Positions 1 through 9,268 of a stretch of 64,000 nucleotides of DNA are shown in pieces. A model generated the notes under the pieces. That model saw only the letters and a program-made list of their open reading frames with translations, did no database searches and was not told the DNA's origin. Source of the DNA: Paraburkholderia franconis (GTDB lineage: Bacteria; Pseudomonadota; Gammaproteobacteria; Burkholderiales; Burkholderiaceae); the NCBI RefSeq assembly GCF_009362735.1, contig NZ_WHNP01000019.1, positions 1 through 64,000 of the forward strand, given 5' to 3'. The position numbers and the translations under genes are program-made. Within the stretch, counting starts at the first letter, position 1. The number at the start of each line of letters is the position of its first letter.

Positions 1-76
1 CGCGCTGCCGTCCGACTTGCATGTGTAAGGCATGCCGCCAGCGTTCAATCTGAGCCAGGATCAAACTCTTCAGTTC
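1..76 (-). rRNA. rrs: 16S ribosomal RNA, 5' end (partial)
   Basis: Read on the minus strand, the sequence from about position 76 leftward is the conserved start of bacterial 16S rRNA, including AGAGTTTGATCCTGGCTCAG (the 27F primer site) followed by the helix that reads GAACGCTGGCGGCATGCC. The gene runs off the left edge, so only about 76 nt are present. The mature 5' end was placed by aligning TGAAGAG with E. coli 16S positions 5-11. Transcription is leftward, away from the replication origin at about 15.9 kb. Confidence 0.97.
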
Positions 77-261
77 AAACCTGTTACTGTTTTCGGGCTC
101 TCTCGAACCCGGTCGCTCACTCAAAATCACTGACTGATGGTTCGATTTCTCAAACCTTCCTCAATTTCTTTCTGTGTGAGTCTCGATTACTTTTGCCTTC
201 GGCAGCTCCTGAGAACCACCGCGCGCCGTCATCGAGCACCCACACCTGTCGGCTGTTAGTT

Positions 262-272
262 TTTAAAGAACA
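262..272 (-). promoter_or_regulatory. rrn leader boxA antitermination element
   Basis: The minus strand reads TGTTCTTTAAA, close to the rrn boxA core TGCTCTTTAA that loads the Nus antitermination complex. It sits in the leader between the promoter and the 16S gene, where boxA normally lies. Confidence 0.7.
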
Positions 273-321
273 TCGCTAAAAGCTGCTGCTTTTTCGCGTC
301 CCCGTCGTTTGGAGAGGCCGA

Positions 322-350
322 ATTATGCGGATCGCCATTCACCGCGTCAA
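322..350 (-). promoter_or_regulatory. rrn operon promoter (P1-like)
   Basis: On the minus strand TTGACG (345-350) and CATAAT (322-327) are separated by 17 bp, close to the sigma-70 consensus. The A/T-rich stretch just upstream (about 352-373) fits an UP element. The promoter lies about 245 bp upstream of the mature 16S 5' end, a normal rrn leader length. Confidence 0.85.
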
Positions 351-662
351 GCATTTCTGCAAATAATTTTTCCGGGCCAGAATAAGCGGTCGTGCGCATA
401 GAGCAATTGCATTTGTCAAGGGACACTCACGAATTCCTTTGCACTCTTCGTGCGTTCGACTTCATTGCGCAATTGGCACATCGGTTCGCCGGGCCACACA
501 CATCCGACTACCAGGGCTCGCTTACCACGGGGTTGTTTAACGAACCTCCGTTGACTAGTCTTTTGGCACACACTCGATGAACAGGCTGCACAAGCTGCGC
601 GATCTGAAAACCGGATGTCGGGTGTCTGTCACAGTCGATACGACGAGATATCGAGGGCCATC

Positions 663-1556
663 GTGAGCACACATGACGCCACAGAGAACAACGTCTACAG
701 CGAAACACAGCGCAGGATCGAAGAAGATCTGAAACGACGGGCAGAGGAAAATCAGGCGCGCGTCGACGAAATAAGGCAACAGCGCAGACATCTGTCGGGG
801 GGCCCCACTCCGTTGATCATCGTGGCCGATGGCGACTCGTGGTTCGACTATCCGCTTCCGTTGATCGGCCATACAGACGTTGCAGACAGCCTGCAAAGCC
901 AGGCAACACTGACACCCGCGATGATGAAACTCGCCCACTACGGCGAAGCAACGACGACCCTGATGGGCGTGACCAAACGTCAGCGATTGATCGACTACAT
1001 CAGTGAGCCGGCCCACGGCCCAATCGACGTCCTCATGTTCTCAGGCGGAGGCAACGATCTGGTTGGCGACCAGTTTCGCTTCTGGCTGGAGAATGCAACG
1101 GACGTGAATAACGATCCGACCCAAGGCGTCAACAACGAACTCTTGCGCGACATACTGGGCGTCATCAATGGCGCCTATCTCGAGTTGATCCGAATACGAA
1201 ACCGATATGCGAGCCACGCGACGATACTGCTTCACGCGTACGACTTCGCGATTCCGACGGGCATTGGCGCATGTCCGTTTGCAGGCCCATGGCTTCGGCC
1301 TTCGCTGGTAGAGCAAGGTTGGCCCGACGTCAAGCAGGGCCGGCACATTGTGAAGGCCATTCTCGAAGCCTTTAGAAGCAGGCTGAAAGAGCTATGCGCG
1401 GCCAACAAGAACGTCGTCCTCGTCGAAACGCAAGGTACGCTGTCATCCGGTGACTGGGCAAATGAACTTCATCCCACTCCTGACGGATTCGACAAGATTG
1501 CAGCGCGGTTCCGTTCGAAGTTGCGGAGCATCCCCAAATTCAAGAACAGAATCTGA
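663..1556 (+). CDS. SGNH/GDSL-type hydrolase-like protein
   Basis: The protein (about 297 aa from this GTG) has the three landmarks of SGNH hydrolases in order: an N-terminal GDSW block with the nucleophilic serine, a central GGGND block, and a C-terminal NELHPTPDG block with the catalytic histidine. The first 45 residues are charged and probably helical. The GTG start is preferred because GAGGG lies 5 nt upstream; an ATG at 615 in the same frame lacks a ribosome binding site. No signal peptide is obvious. The substrate cannot be told from sequence. It stands alone between the rrn operon and a FAD oxidase gene. Confidence 0.75.
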   Translation: MSTHDATENNVYSETQRRIEEDLKRRAEENQARVDEIRQQRRHLSGGPTPLIIVADGDSWFDYPLPLIGHTDVADSLQSQATLTPAMMKLAHYGEATTTLMGVTKRQRLIDYISEPAHGPIDVLMFSGGGNDLVGDQFRFWLENATDVNNDPTQGVNNELLRDILGVINGAYLELIRIRNRYASHATILLHAYDFAIPTGIGACPFAGPWLRPSLVEQGWPDVKQGRHIVKAILEAFRSRLKELCAANKNVVLVETQGTLSSGDWANELHPTPDGFDKIAARFRSKLRSIPKFKNRI

Positions 1557-1748
1557 TATCCGATTGCCCAGAGCCACGCACGCATACGCGTCGGCCACGC
1601 GCGATGCCGCATCATTTTTTATCATGTATTGCATGCGGATTAATCGATTGCGCGGAATCGGCCAGTCGGCAATAGTGAGCCTCTGCCGTCGACGTGCGCG
1701 TTCGCGCGTCAGCATCTGGCCTGACCCGGCCGTCTCTGGAGCGTTCAA

Positions 1749-3143
1749 GTGGAATCGCGGAACCAAGCCGACATCCTCGCCACCTTGATAAAGGAACTGG
1801 GAACCGACATCGTGACGCCGGGCATCGACGTCGCGCCGCGCTACTTCACAGGCTACGGCGAGGCACCCGGCAGCCGCCCTCTGGCGCTCGCGCGTCCGCG
1901 CACGGTCGACGAGGTATCGTGCATCGTGCGGCTCTGTCACCACATTGGCGTCGCAGTTGTCCCGCAAGGGGGGATGACAGGTCTCGCGGGCGGCGCAGTC
2001 CCGCTGGGCGGGGAGATCGTGCTGTCGATGGAGCGCTGCAGCGGAATCGAAGAAATCGACGCTGCGGCCAGCACCGTCACGGTCAAGGCCGGCACCGTGC
2101 TGCAGACGGTGCAGGAAGCGGCACGCACCGCCGGGTTCGAGTTGGGGTACGACCTCGGCGCGCGCGGCTCGTGCCAGATCGGCGGCAATCTCGCGACCAA
2201 CGCCGGCGGAAATCGAGCAATCCGCTTCGGCGTCGTGCGCGATCAGGTTCTCGGACTCGAAGCGGTACTCGCCGACGGAACGATTGTCAGCTCGCTCAAC
2301 AAGATGCTCAAGAACAACAGCGGCTACGACTGGAAGCATCTGTTGATAGGCAGCGAAGGCACGCTCGGTGTGATCACCCGCGCGGTGCTCAAGCTCTACC
2401 CCGAGCTTCCTTCGGCTTCGACGTGCCTGTGCGTGGTGCCCGACTATCAGTCGGTGGTGGCGCTCTGGCAGCAGGTGCGCGCGCAATTGCCCGATGCCAG
2501 CAGCTTCGAGGTGATGTGGCCGGACTTCTATCGCTATGTGTCGGCGAATACGCCTGGAGTGCAAGCGCCTTTGCAGGTCCAGCAGGCCTTCTATGTACTG
2601 GTCGAATGCGCGACGGCCGCCCACGATACGAAAGCGAGCGCCGCCCGCCTCGAAAGCTGCCTCGGCGCCTGGCTCGAAGCGAGTCTCGTCAGCGATGCAG
2701 TCCTCGCGACTTCGTTGCAGCAGGCGCAAGCGCTATGGCTCATCCGTGAGGGCCTCGCGATCGACGAGTTGCCCAACCTGATCAACTACGATGTGAGCCT
2801 CCCCATCGGTCTCATCGGCGAGTTCGCCGAGCGCTGCGAGAAGGCGCTGATCTCGCGCTGGCCGCAGGTTGTCAGCCTTTTCTTTGGACATCTCGGCGAC
2901 AGCAACGTGCACATCGGCGTATCCATCGAAGAACTGCCGGCGGAAGGCGTGCATGCGGTCGATCTCGTCGTGTACGAGGTCGTGCGCGCGATGGGAGGCT
3001 CGATCTCTGCCGAACACGGAATCGGTACGCACAAGAAGCCGTTTCTCGGCTATTCGCGCTCGCCGGCTGAACTCGCATTGATGCGCACGCTCAAGGCCGC
3101 GCTCGATCCCAAAGGCATACTCAATCCGGGAAAAGTACTGTAA
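1749..3143 (+). CDS. FAD-binding 2-hydroxyacid oxidase/dehydrogenase (GlcD/D-2-HG dehydrogenase type)
   Basis: A 464-aa flavoprotein of the vanillyl-alcohol-oxidase/GlcD superfamily. The N-terminal FAD-binding PCMH domain covers roughly residues 35-215 and includes VVPQGGMTGLAGGAV and GGNLATNAGGNRAIRFG. The C-terminal FAD-oxidase domain carries FGHLGDSNVHI, ISAEHGIGTHK and the characteristic ending DPKGILNPGKVL. Members oxidise D-lactate, glycolate or D-2-hydroxyglutarate; which one applies here is not decidable. It starts at GTG and has no obvious operon partner. Length is normal for the family. Confidence 0.9.
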   Translation: MESRNQADILATLIKELGTDIVTPGIDVAPRYFTGYGEAPGSRPLALARPRTVDEVSCIVRLCHHIGVAVVPQGGMTGLAGGAVPLGGEIVLSMERCSGIEEIDAAASTVTVKAGTVLQTVQEAARTAGFELGYDLGARGSCQIGGNLATNAGGNRAIRFGVVRDQVLGLEAVLADGTIVSSLNKMLKNNSGYDWKHLLIGSEGTLGVITRAVLKLYPELPSASTCLCVVPDYQSVVALWQQVRAQLPDASSFEVMWPDFYRYVSANTPGVQAPLQVQQAFYVLVECATAAHDTKASAARLESCLGAWLEASLVSDAVLATSLQQAQALWLIREGLAIDELPNLINYDVSLPIGLIGEFAERCEKALISRWPQVVSLFFGHLGDSNVHIGVSIEELPAEGVHAVDLVVYEVVRAMGGSISAEHGIGTHKKPFLGYSRSPAELALMRTLKAALDPKGILNPGKVL

Positions 3144-3183
3144 GCGCCTTCGCTGACGAACGCGACACGCAGGCCTGTTTCAA

Positions 3184-3618
3184 TCAGCCATCTGTTTTGC
3201 GTATCGATCTTTCCGCAGGCGCATTGCGGTGAAGGCGTGCTTCACCCAAACCGCGATACACGCGCTCGGTACTGAAACGCAAACGATGCATCGTTTCGAA
3301 CAGGGCCGCCAGGTCCAGCGGCTTGCGGAAGTAGCCGTCGTAGCGGACGAACGCGGGTGGCGTCAGCTCTCCCGATACGAGAATGAAGATGGCGTCGGCG
3401 ACCGTGGCATCGTCGCGCATGCGCTCGCACAACACGCCGCCCGACATGCGAGGCATGCGCAGATCCGCAATGACGTAATCGACGGTCGACGCGTACAGCA
3501 ATTCGAGTGCCTCGACGCCGTCGGCGGCCGTCAGCACCTCATAGCCCGCCTGCAGAAACGCGCTCGCCCATGCGTCGAGCGTAGAGGGCTCGTCGTCGAC
3601 GAGAAGGGCGCGTTCCAT
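3184..3618 (-). CDS. Single-domain response regulator (receiver only)
   Basis: A 144-aa protein consisting almost entirely of a CheY-like receiver domain: acidic pair in LLVDDEPS near the N-terminus, phosphoacceptor Asp in VIADLRMPRMSG, Ser in ILVSGE and Lys in YFRKPLDL. No DNA-binding or enzymatic output domain follows. The ATG at 3618 fits the family start best; a TTG at 3651 would add 11 residues. No sensor kinase gene is adjacent, so it is an orphan. Confidence 0.85.
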   Translation of the reverse strand: MERALLVDDEPSTLDAWASAFLQAGYEVLTAADGVEALELLYASTVDYVIADLRMPRMSGGVLCERMRDDATVADAIFILVSGELTPPAFVRYDGYFRKPLDLAALFETMHRLRFSTERVYRGLGEARLHRNAPAERSIRKTDG

Positions 3619-3729
3619 CGCAGCAGGCTCCGCGAACACGGAAAGATTCAATCATATGAACAAAGCCCGATCTGTTCAAGGAACGTTCGGGTCACAGAGC
3701 GCGAGTCAAGCGCTCTGCGACCTCGCCCG

Positions 3730-4014
3730 TCAACCGCCGTGATACATCGGATCGAGCGTGTCCGACGGTTCGCGATGGCCCGACTGCGAGCGGGTGAATT
3801 CGTCGCCGCCGACGTCGCCCTGATTCTGATCGTCCATGCTGCCCTGCTCGTGTTTCATCGTCCTGGGGCGAACGGTTTGAGCGTGGTGAGATACAGGCGC
3901 ATGGGCAGCGGAGTAATCGGAGGAGGATGCTGAGCCATAACCGCCCGCGAAGGACGGAACAGCCAGCGTCGAAGCACACGCGACCAGCAGCGCAGCGAGG
4001 GATTTCGCTTTCAT
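3730..4014 (-). CDS. Small secreted protein, unknown function
   Basis: A 94-aa protein beginning with a textbook signal peptide (MKAKSLAALLVACASTLAVP, cleavage likely after SFA). The mature part is Ser/His/Gln-rich and low complexity, ending DPMYHGG. The ATG at 4014 was chosen because GGAG lies upstream and it gives the compact signal peptide; an upstream ATG at 4041 has no such support. Similar short periplasmic proteins are common in Burkholderiales. No function is assigned. Confidence 0.7.
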   Translation of the reverse strand: MKAKSLAALLVACASTLAVPSFAGGYGSASSSDYSAAHAPVSHHAQTVRPRTMKHEQGSMDDQNQGDVGGDEFTRSQSGHREPSDTLDPMYHGG

Positions 4015-4559
4015 GACGACTCCAATAAGCGTGTCGAACATCCCGATGCACCTGGTTCAGGTCCATTGCGCGCGCCATGTTCAACGTTGATGGAACGATC
4101 GGCCAGGCCGCGCGCCAGCAAAGAGGCTCGAACGAACAACCCGCCTTTCGGAATCCGATCGATATTGCTGACGCCGCAGCGGCAGCACGAAACCGGTCGT
4201 CGTTGCGCCCGCATCCACAATTGCACGGCTTATGCCAATGCCGGGATGCGTATCGTCTAAACGATCCTGAGCGCCCGGAATTAAAGGACTTCGCCCGCAG
4301 TTGGGGCTGCTTGTATGCCTTGGTGATGGTGGCGTGATGTCGGGCGATAGCCAACGTTTGTCGACCGGCCGTACGCGTGCATCCAACAGACGAAAACGTG
4401 CCCACTTCTTCGAGAAGTCGTTGCGGGTCTATCGCTGCGTTGCTGTCCGACTGCGACTAATCATTGTCGGACCCGGCACCGCAAGCGCCGCACACTCACA
4501 CTTACCATTGAGGGGAAACCGCGCCGCGTAGATCAGATCAATGCTCACATTCTCACGGG
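4015..4559. other. Intergenic region without a supported gene
   Basis: About 545 bp between a leftward and a rightward gene. Open frames here are short, overlap on both strands and lack ribosome binding sites or protein-like composition. It presumably holds the two divergent promoters; I see no clear -35/-10 pair or repeat. Confidence 0.5.
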
Positions 4560-4568
4560 ATGGCCGGC

Positions 4569-5249
4569 ATGATCAGTCAGACAAAAAGCCTTGCCCTAAC
4601 GGGGCTGCTGATCGGCGGCGCCGTCGTGACGGCGTGGCTGATCGATTCCGACAGGCATCATCCGTCTGACATGAAAACGGCGGCTGCCGCCAGCGTGCGC
4701 GACAGCGCTTACCTGCCGCTTCACGACACAGACGCCATCTCGCTCGAACGCCCGCTCGATCCGCGCTTTGCGTCCACGTTGCAAGCGGCGCGCGACAGCC
4801 TGGGCCGTCACGACCGCGCATCCGCGAAAGTGCTGGTCGACGCGATCCTGATGCTGGACAAGAACAATCCGCAAGCACTGGCGTTGCAGCGAGAACTGCA
4901 ATCGCCCGATGCCGCGCCCGCTGACAACAATAAAGCCGTAGCGGTGGTGATGGATGCACAGCCCGCCGCGCAGGCCAGCGCAAAGGCCGCAAAGAAGACG
5001 GCGGCCCCGCATCGCCATCGCCCAAAGACATCACGAGCGAATCCCGCATCGACGCCCGATGACATGAATCCGGTTCGCGGCGTGCCACCCGTTCTCGACG
5101 AAACGGTCGAGACACCCGCGACAGCGGCCGCCGAGCAGGTCAGTACGGGAGCGGAACGAACAAGCGAGCACACGAAGCCGGCGCACGCCGGCTCGCAAGG
5201 ATCGGATGGCGCGACGGGCGAAGCCGCGCACAGCGGCGACGATCAGTGA
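4569..5249 (+). CDS. Membrane-anchored hypothetical protein with Ala/Lys/Pro-rich tail
   Basis: A 226-aa protein with one N-terminal hydrophobic segment (about residues 7-24) followed by a long Ala-, Pro- and Lys-rich region that should lie in the periplasm. Residues 65-110 form a short helical stretch reminiscent of a TPR-like hairpin (ARDSLGRHDRASAKVLVDAI). The C-terminal 100 residues are low complexity with His/Lys/Pro runs. The start at 4569 is preferred over 4560 because GGGATGG then has workable spacing. No family was recognised. Confidence 0.65.
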   Translation: MISQTKSLALTGLLIGGAVVTAWLIDSDRHHPSDMKTAAAASVRDSAYLPLHDTDAISLERPLDPRFASTLQAARDSLGRHDRASAKVLVDAILMLDKNNPQALALQRELQSPDAAPADNNKAVAVVMDAQPAAQASAKAAKKTAAPHRHRPKTSRANPASTPDDMNPVRGVPPVLDETVETPATAAAEQVSTGAERTSEHTKPAHAGSQGSDGATGEAAHSGDDQ

Positions 5250-5348
5250 ACGTGTTGCGACGCTGACGATCGACTACGAGCGTCCGCCCCGCTCTTTGTT
5301 TTCCTCTCGGTCCTTGCAACGGGATTCCGGTGCGGACTTCCTCAAGAC

Positions 5349-5377
5349 ATGCGGCGAGCGTATTGCGCTCGCCGCAT
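5349..5377. terminator. Perfect hairpin between convergent genes
   Basis: ATGCGGCGAGCG (5349-5360) and CGCTCGCCGCAT (5366-5377) form a perfect 12-bp stem with a 5-nt loop, just past the stop codons of two convergent genes. There is no U-run on either side, so it may act in RNA stabilisation or as a non-canonical bidirectional terminator. Confidence 0.55.
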
Positions 5378-5382
5378 CGCGG

Positions 5383-5709
5383 TCATTGCCCGCCGAAGAA
5401 AATCGACTTCGGATGCCCGTCCGTCGCGTTGGGCGCGCCCATCTGCATCGAGCCGTTCGGCGCTACGCCGCCGACGGCCGTCCGCTCCATCGGCTGTTGC
5501 TCGCCTGTCGATGCTTTCGCTTCGGCTGCCTGGATATCGGCAGGGTAAGTCGCCTCGTCGCCGCCCGGGCGATAGCCCGCTTGTTCGACGCGTTGCAGAT
5601 CTTCACGCACCTGAGCGCGCGTGACCGGCCCTTGATCGGCCTGAGCAAAAGAAAGTGCCGGCGCAGCCAGCGCGCACGAAACGATTACAGCCTGAATCAG
5701 TGCTTTCAT
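5383..5709 (-). CDS. DUF4148 domain secreted protein
   Basis: A 108-aa protein with signal peptide MKALIQAVIVSCALAAPALS followed by the DUF4148 core: TRAQVREDLQRVEQAGYRP and a TYPADIQAAEAK block. It is clearly paralogous to the gene at 37947-38267, which has the same signal peptide, the same RAQVR...LE/Q..GY motif and a YPA(N/D)IQ(S/A)AEAK block. AGGTG lies upstream of the ATG. The family is common in Burkholderia-group genomes, often in several copies, and has no established function. Confidence 0.85.
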   Translation of the reverse strand: MKALIQAVIVSCALAAPALSFAQADQGPVTRAQVREDLQRVEQAGYRPGGDEATYPADIQAAEAKASTGEQQPMERTAVGGVAPNGSMQMGAPNATDGHPKSIFFGGQ

Positions 5710-6061
5710 GATGGTTCACCTGCATGTGAGTCGTTGACCAGCGCCACCTTCTTCATGAAGGCGGCCCCAATGCCCTTCGCCGCAGATTCGCGTGGTTCGT
5801 CTCTTGTCGGTTTCGGTTCGCAAAGGGTTAACGCCATTGTGTGCAATGAGTGCTGACCTAAGCCTGTCTCTCACATGACAAATGCGTCATCTACTCAATG
5901 GGCATGCATCACGGCCCATCAATCGCCGCGCAAGATGTCGGATTTGTAATGTGCCAGTCACTAATGGGTAAGTGCGCCGCCGCCACACTGCGACCCGATG
6001 ACATGCCCGCGCGTGAACCGCGCATGGCGCATGCCGACAGATCATCGTCCAAGGAAACGTC
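5710..6061. other. Divergent promoter region upstream of the RND efflux operon
   Basis: A 352-bp gap between the leftward DUF4148 gene and the rightward efflux operon. No convincing ORF. A good Shine-Dalgarno AAGGAAACGTC ends the interval at the pump start. A T/A-richer patch around 5870-5960 probably carries the promoters, but I could not fix a -35/-10 pair. Confidence 0.45.
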
Positions 6062-9000
6062 ATGTGGATCGTCAAGCTGGCCCTGCGGCGGCCCTACACT
6101 TTTGTCGTGCTGGCTGTGCTGCTCTTCATCGTCGGGCCGCTCGCGATTCTGCGCACGCCGACGGATATCTTCCCGAACATCGACATTCCCGTCGTCAGCA
6201 TCGTCTGGTCATACAACGGCTTTTCCGCCGAAGACATGGCGCATCGGATCACGTCGAACTACGAGCGCGCGCTCACGAGCGACGTCGACGATATCGAGCA
6301 CATCGAGTCGCAATCGCTGAATGGCGTGTCCGTCGTGAAGGTGTTCTTTCATCCGGGCGCGGACATCAATCGCGCGATCGCCGAAGCCGCGTCGAACTCC
6401 GCGTCGATCCTGCGCGTCCTGCCACCGGGCACGCTGCCGCCGAACATCATCACGTATAGCGCATCGACGGTGCCCGTGCTGCAACTGGGCCTTTCGAGCC
6501 AGACGCTGCCCGAACAGACGCTCTACGATCTCGGCAACAGCTTCATCCGCACGCAGCTCGCGACCGTTCAGGGTGCCGCCGTGCCGTTGCCGTACGGCGG
6601 CAAGATCCGGCAGATCATGGTGCAGCTCGATCCGAAGGCGCTGCAGGCGAAAGGCCTGGCACCCAGTGACGTCGTCAATGCCGTCAACGCACAAAACCTG
6701 ATCCTGCCGGGCGGCACCGCGAAGATCGGCTCGCGCGAATACAACGTCGAGATGAACGGCAGCACCGACACAGTCGCCGCGCTCAACGATCTGCCCGTCA
6801 AGACAGTGAACGGCAGCGTGGTCTATGTGCGCGACGTCGCGCACGTGATCGACGGCTACGCGCCGCAGACGAACATCGTGCGCAGCGACGGCAAGCGCGC
6901 GGCGCTCTTGCAGGTGGAAAAGACGGGCAGCGCATCGACGCTCACGATCATCCAGCAGGTCAAGTCGATGCTGCCGAAGATCGCAGCCGGCCTGCCGGGC
7001 GCGCTGCACATCACGCCGCTTTCCGATCAATCCGTGTTCGTGAAGTCCGCGATTTCGGGCGTCGTGCGCGAAGCGCTGATCGCCGCATGTCTGACGGCCG
7101 CGATGATCCTGCTCTTTCTCGGCAGCTGGCGCGCGACGCTGATCATCGCCGTGTCGATTCCGCTTGCCGTGCTCACGTCGCTGATCGCGCTGTCGGCCCT
7201 TGGGCAAACGATCAACATCATGACGCTCGGCGGGCTCGCACTCGCCGTCGGCATTCTCGTCGACGATGCGACCGTGGCAATCGAAAACATCACGCATCAG
7301 CTTGAAAAAGGCGAGCCGCTGCACGACGCGATACTGAACGGGTCCGGCGAAATTGCCGTGCCGACGTTCGTGTCGACGCTCTCGATCTGCATCGTGTTCG
7401 TACCGATGTTTCTGCTCTCGGGCGTCGCGCGCTATCTGTTCGTGCCGATGGCGGAAGCCGTCGTGTTCGCGATGTGCGCGTCGTACTTTTTCTCGCGCAC
7501 GCTAATCCCGACGCTCGCGATGTACCTGATGCGCGCGCCTTCGAAGAACGGCGATGCCGCGCGCGGCCGCCTTGCGATCTTCGCGCGCTTTCAGGCCCGC
7601 TTCGAGCAGCGCTTCGAAGCGTTGCGCAGCGGCTATCGTCGCGTCTTGCAACGCGCGATTGCGAGCCGCCGCCGCTTCATTCCCGTCTATCTCGCGCTGT
7701 GCGTGGGATCGCTCGCGCTGATTCCGTTCGCGGGCCGCGACTTTTTCCCCGCCGTCGATACGGGCGAAATCCGTCTGCATCTGCGCGCGCCGACGGGCAC
7801 GCGCATCGAACAGACGGCGCGCATCACCGATGAAGTCGAAGCGAGGATACGCACGGTGATCCCGCAGTCGGAACAGGCGGCCGTGCTCGACAACATCGGC
7901 GTGCCCGTGAGCGGCATCAACCTGACCTACGACTCGTCGGACCCGATCGGCCCCGAAGACGCCGACATCATGGTGACGCTCAAGCCCGATCACAAGCCGA
8001 CCGCTCAATACGTCGCGCAGTTGCGCAACGTGCTTGCCGCATCCTTTCCGGGGGTCACGTTCGCGTTCCTGCCCGCCGACATCGTCAGCCAGATCCTGAA
8101 CTTCGGTCTGCCCGCGCCCATCGACGTGCAGCTCGTCGGCAACAAGCTCGCGCAGAATCGCGTCGTCGCGGACAAGCTGCTCGCGCAGATGCGCAGCGTG
8201 CGCGGTCTCGTCGACGCGCGCATCCAGCAGCCCGGCGACGAACCGACCATCGACGTCAACGTCGATCGCACGAAGGCCATGCAAGCGGGGCTCACGCAAA
8301 AGGACGTCGCGCAGAATCTGCTGATCGCGCTATCCGGCAGCTCGCAGACCACGCCGAATTTCTGGCTCGATCCGAAGAACGGTGTCAGCTATCCATTGAT
8401 GGCGGAAGTCCCGCAGTACGACATTCACTCGCTGCAGACGCTTGCCAACATTCCGTTGACGACGAATCAAGTCAGCGTCAATCCGCAGAATCAGCTGGGC
8501 ACGCTCGGCACGATGTCGCGCAGCTCGCAGCAGGCCGTCGTGTCGCACTACAACGTGCAGCCCGTGCTCGACATTTTCGCGTCGACGCAAGGGCGCGATC
8601 TGGGCGGCGTCGCAGCGGACGTGACGAAGCTCGTCGATGCGGCGCGCGCGCAGTTGCCGCCCGGTTCGTCGATTGTGATTCGCGGACAGGTGCAGTCGAT
8701 GAGCGAGTCGTTTGCCGGCCTCGGCGCGGGTCTCGTGTTCGCGATCGCGCTCGTCTATCTGCTGATGGTTGTCAACTTTCAGTCGTGGCTCGATCCGCTC
8801 ATCATCGTCAGCGGCTTGCCGGGGTCGCTCGCGGGCATCGCGTGGATGCTGTTCGCCACGCATACAACGCTCAGCGTTCCTGCGTTGACGGGCACGATCC
8901 TGTGCATCGGCATCGCGACGGCCAACAGCATTCTCGTCATCAACACCGCACGCGAGTCGCTCGCTGCCGGCATGGAGCCGCTCGCCGCCGCGATCGATGC

Positions 9001-9259
9001 AGGCTTCAACCGCTTTCGCCCCGTGCTCATGACGGCGCTCGCGATGCTGATCGGCATGCTGCCGATGGCGCTCGGCCTCGGCGACGGCGGCGAACAGAAT
9101 GCGCCGCTCGGCCGCGCGGTGATCGGCGGCCTCGCGATCGGCACGCTGTCGACGCTGATGTTCGTGCCCGTCGTCTTCGGGATCGTGCATGCGTGGCTCG
9201 CGAAGCGCCGCGCCCATGCCGACGCGAAGCGCGCCGACGTGACCACACACGCTCAATAA
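6062..9259 (+). CDS. RND-family multidrug efflux pump, inner membrane subunit (AcrB/MdtB-like)
   Basis: A 1065-aa resistance-nodulation-division transporter. It begins with the typical cytoplasmic start and TM1, then NIDIPVVSIVWSYNGFSAEDM (porter domain). TM4 carries the proton-relay pair in GILVDDATVAIENI. Two large periplasmic loops and a repeated second half end with the TM10-12 segment rich in LIGMLPMALGLGDG. Length matches AcrB (about 1050). It is the first gene of an operon: the adaptor starts 9 bp downstream and the outer-membrane factor follows. The product is a proton-driven exporter; substrates cannot be predicted. Confidence 0.95.
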   Translation: MWIVKLALRRPYTFVVLAVLLFIVGPLAILRTPTDIFPNIDIPVVSIVWSYNGFSAEDMAHRITSNYERALTSDVDDIEHIESQSLNGVSVVKVFFHPGADINRAIAEAASNSASILRVLPPGTLPPNIITYSASTVPVLQLGLSSQTLPEQTLYDLGNSFIRTQLATVQGAAVPLPYGGKIRQIMVQLDPKALQAKGLAPSDVVNAVNAQNLILPGGTAKIGSREYNVEMNGSTDTVAALNDLPVKTVNGSVVYVRDVAHVIDGYAPQTNIVRSDGKRAALLQVEKTGSASTLTIIQQVKSMLPKIAAGLPGALHITPLSDQSVFVKSAISGVVREALIAACLTAAMILLFLGSWRATLIIAVSIPLAVLTSLIALSALGQTINIMTLGGLALAVGILVDDATVAIENITHQLEKGEPLHDAILNGSGEIAVPTFVSTLSICIVFVPMFLLSGVARYLFVPMAEAVVFAMCASYFFSRTLIPTLAMYLMRAPSKNGDAARGRLAIFARFQARFEQRFEALRSGYRRVLQRAIASRRRFIPVYLALCVGSLALIPFAGRDFFPAVDTGEIRLHLRAPTGTRIEQTARITDEVEARIRTVIPQSEQAAVLDNIGVPVSGINLTYDSSDPIGPEDADIMVTLKPDHKPTAQYVAQLRNVLAASFPGVTFAFLPADIVSQILNFGLPAPIDVQLVGNKLAQNRVVADKLLAQMRSVRGLVDARIQQPGDEPTIDVNVDRTKAMQAGLTQKDVAQNLLIALSGSSQTTPNFWLDPKNGVSYPLMAEVPQYDIHSLQTLANIPLTTNQVSVNPQNQLGTLGTMSRSSQQAVVSHYNVQPVLDIFASTQGRDLGGVAADVTKLVDAARAQLPPGSSIVIRGQVQSMSESFAGLGAGLVFAIALVYLLMVVNFQSWLDPLIIVSGLPGSLAGIAWMLFATHTTLSVPALTGTILCIGIATANSILVINTARESLAAGMEPLAAAIDAGFNRFRPVLMTALAMLIGMLPMALGLGDGGEQNAPLGRAVIGGLAIGTLSTLMFVPVVFGIVHAWLAKRRAHADAKRADVTTHAQ

Positions 9260-9268
9260 GGACATACC

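Noticed and set aside
414-419. Second rrn promoter suggested by TTGACA on the minus strand
   Set aside because: No acceptable -10 element at 16-18 bp; kept only P1 at 322-350.
392-580. 62-aa frame upstream of the rrn promoter
   Set aside because: No ribosome binding site and no recognisable sequence; lies in the rrn upstream control region.
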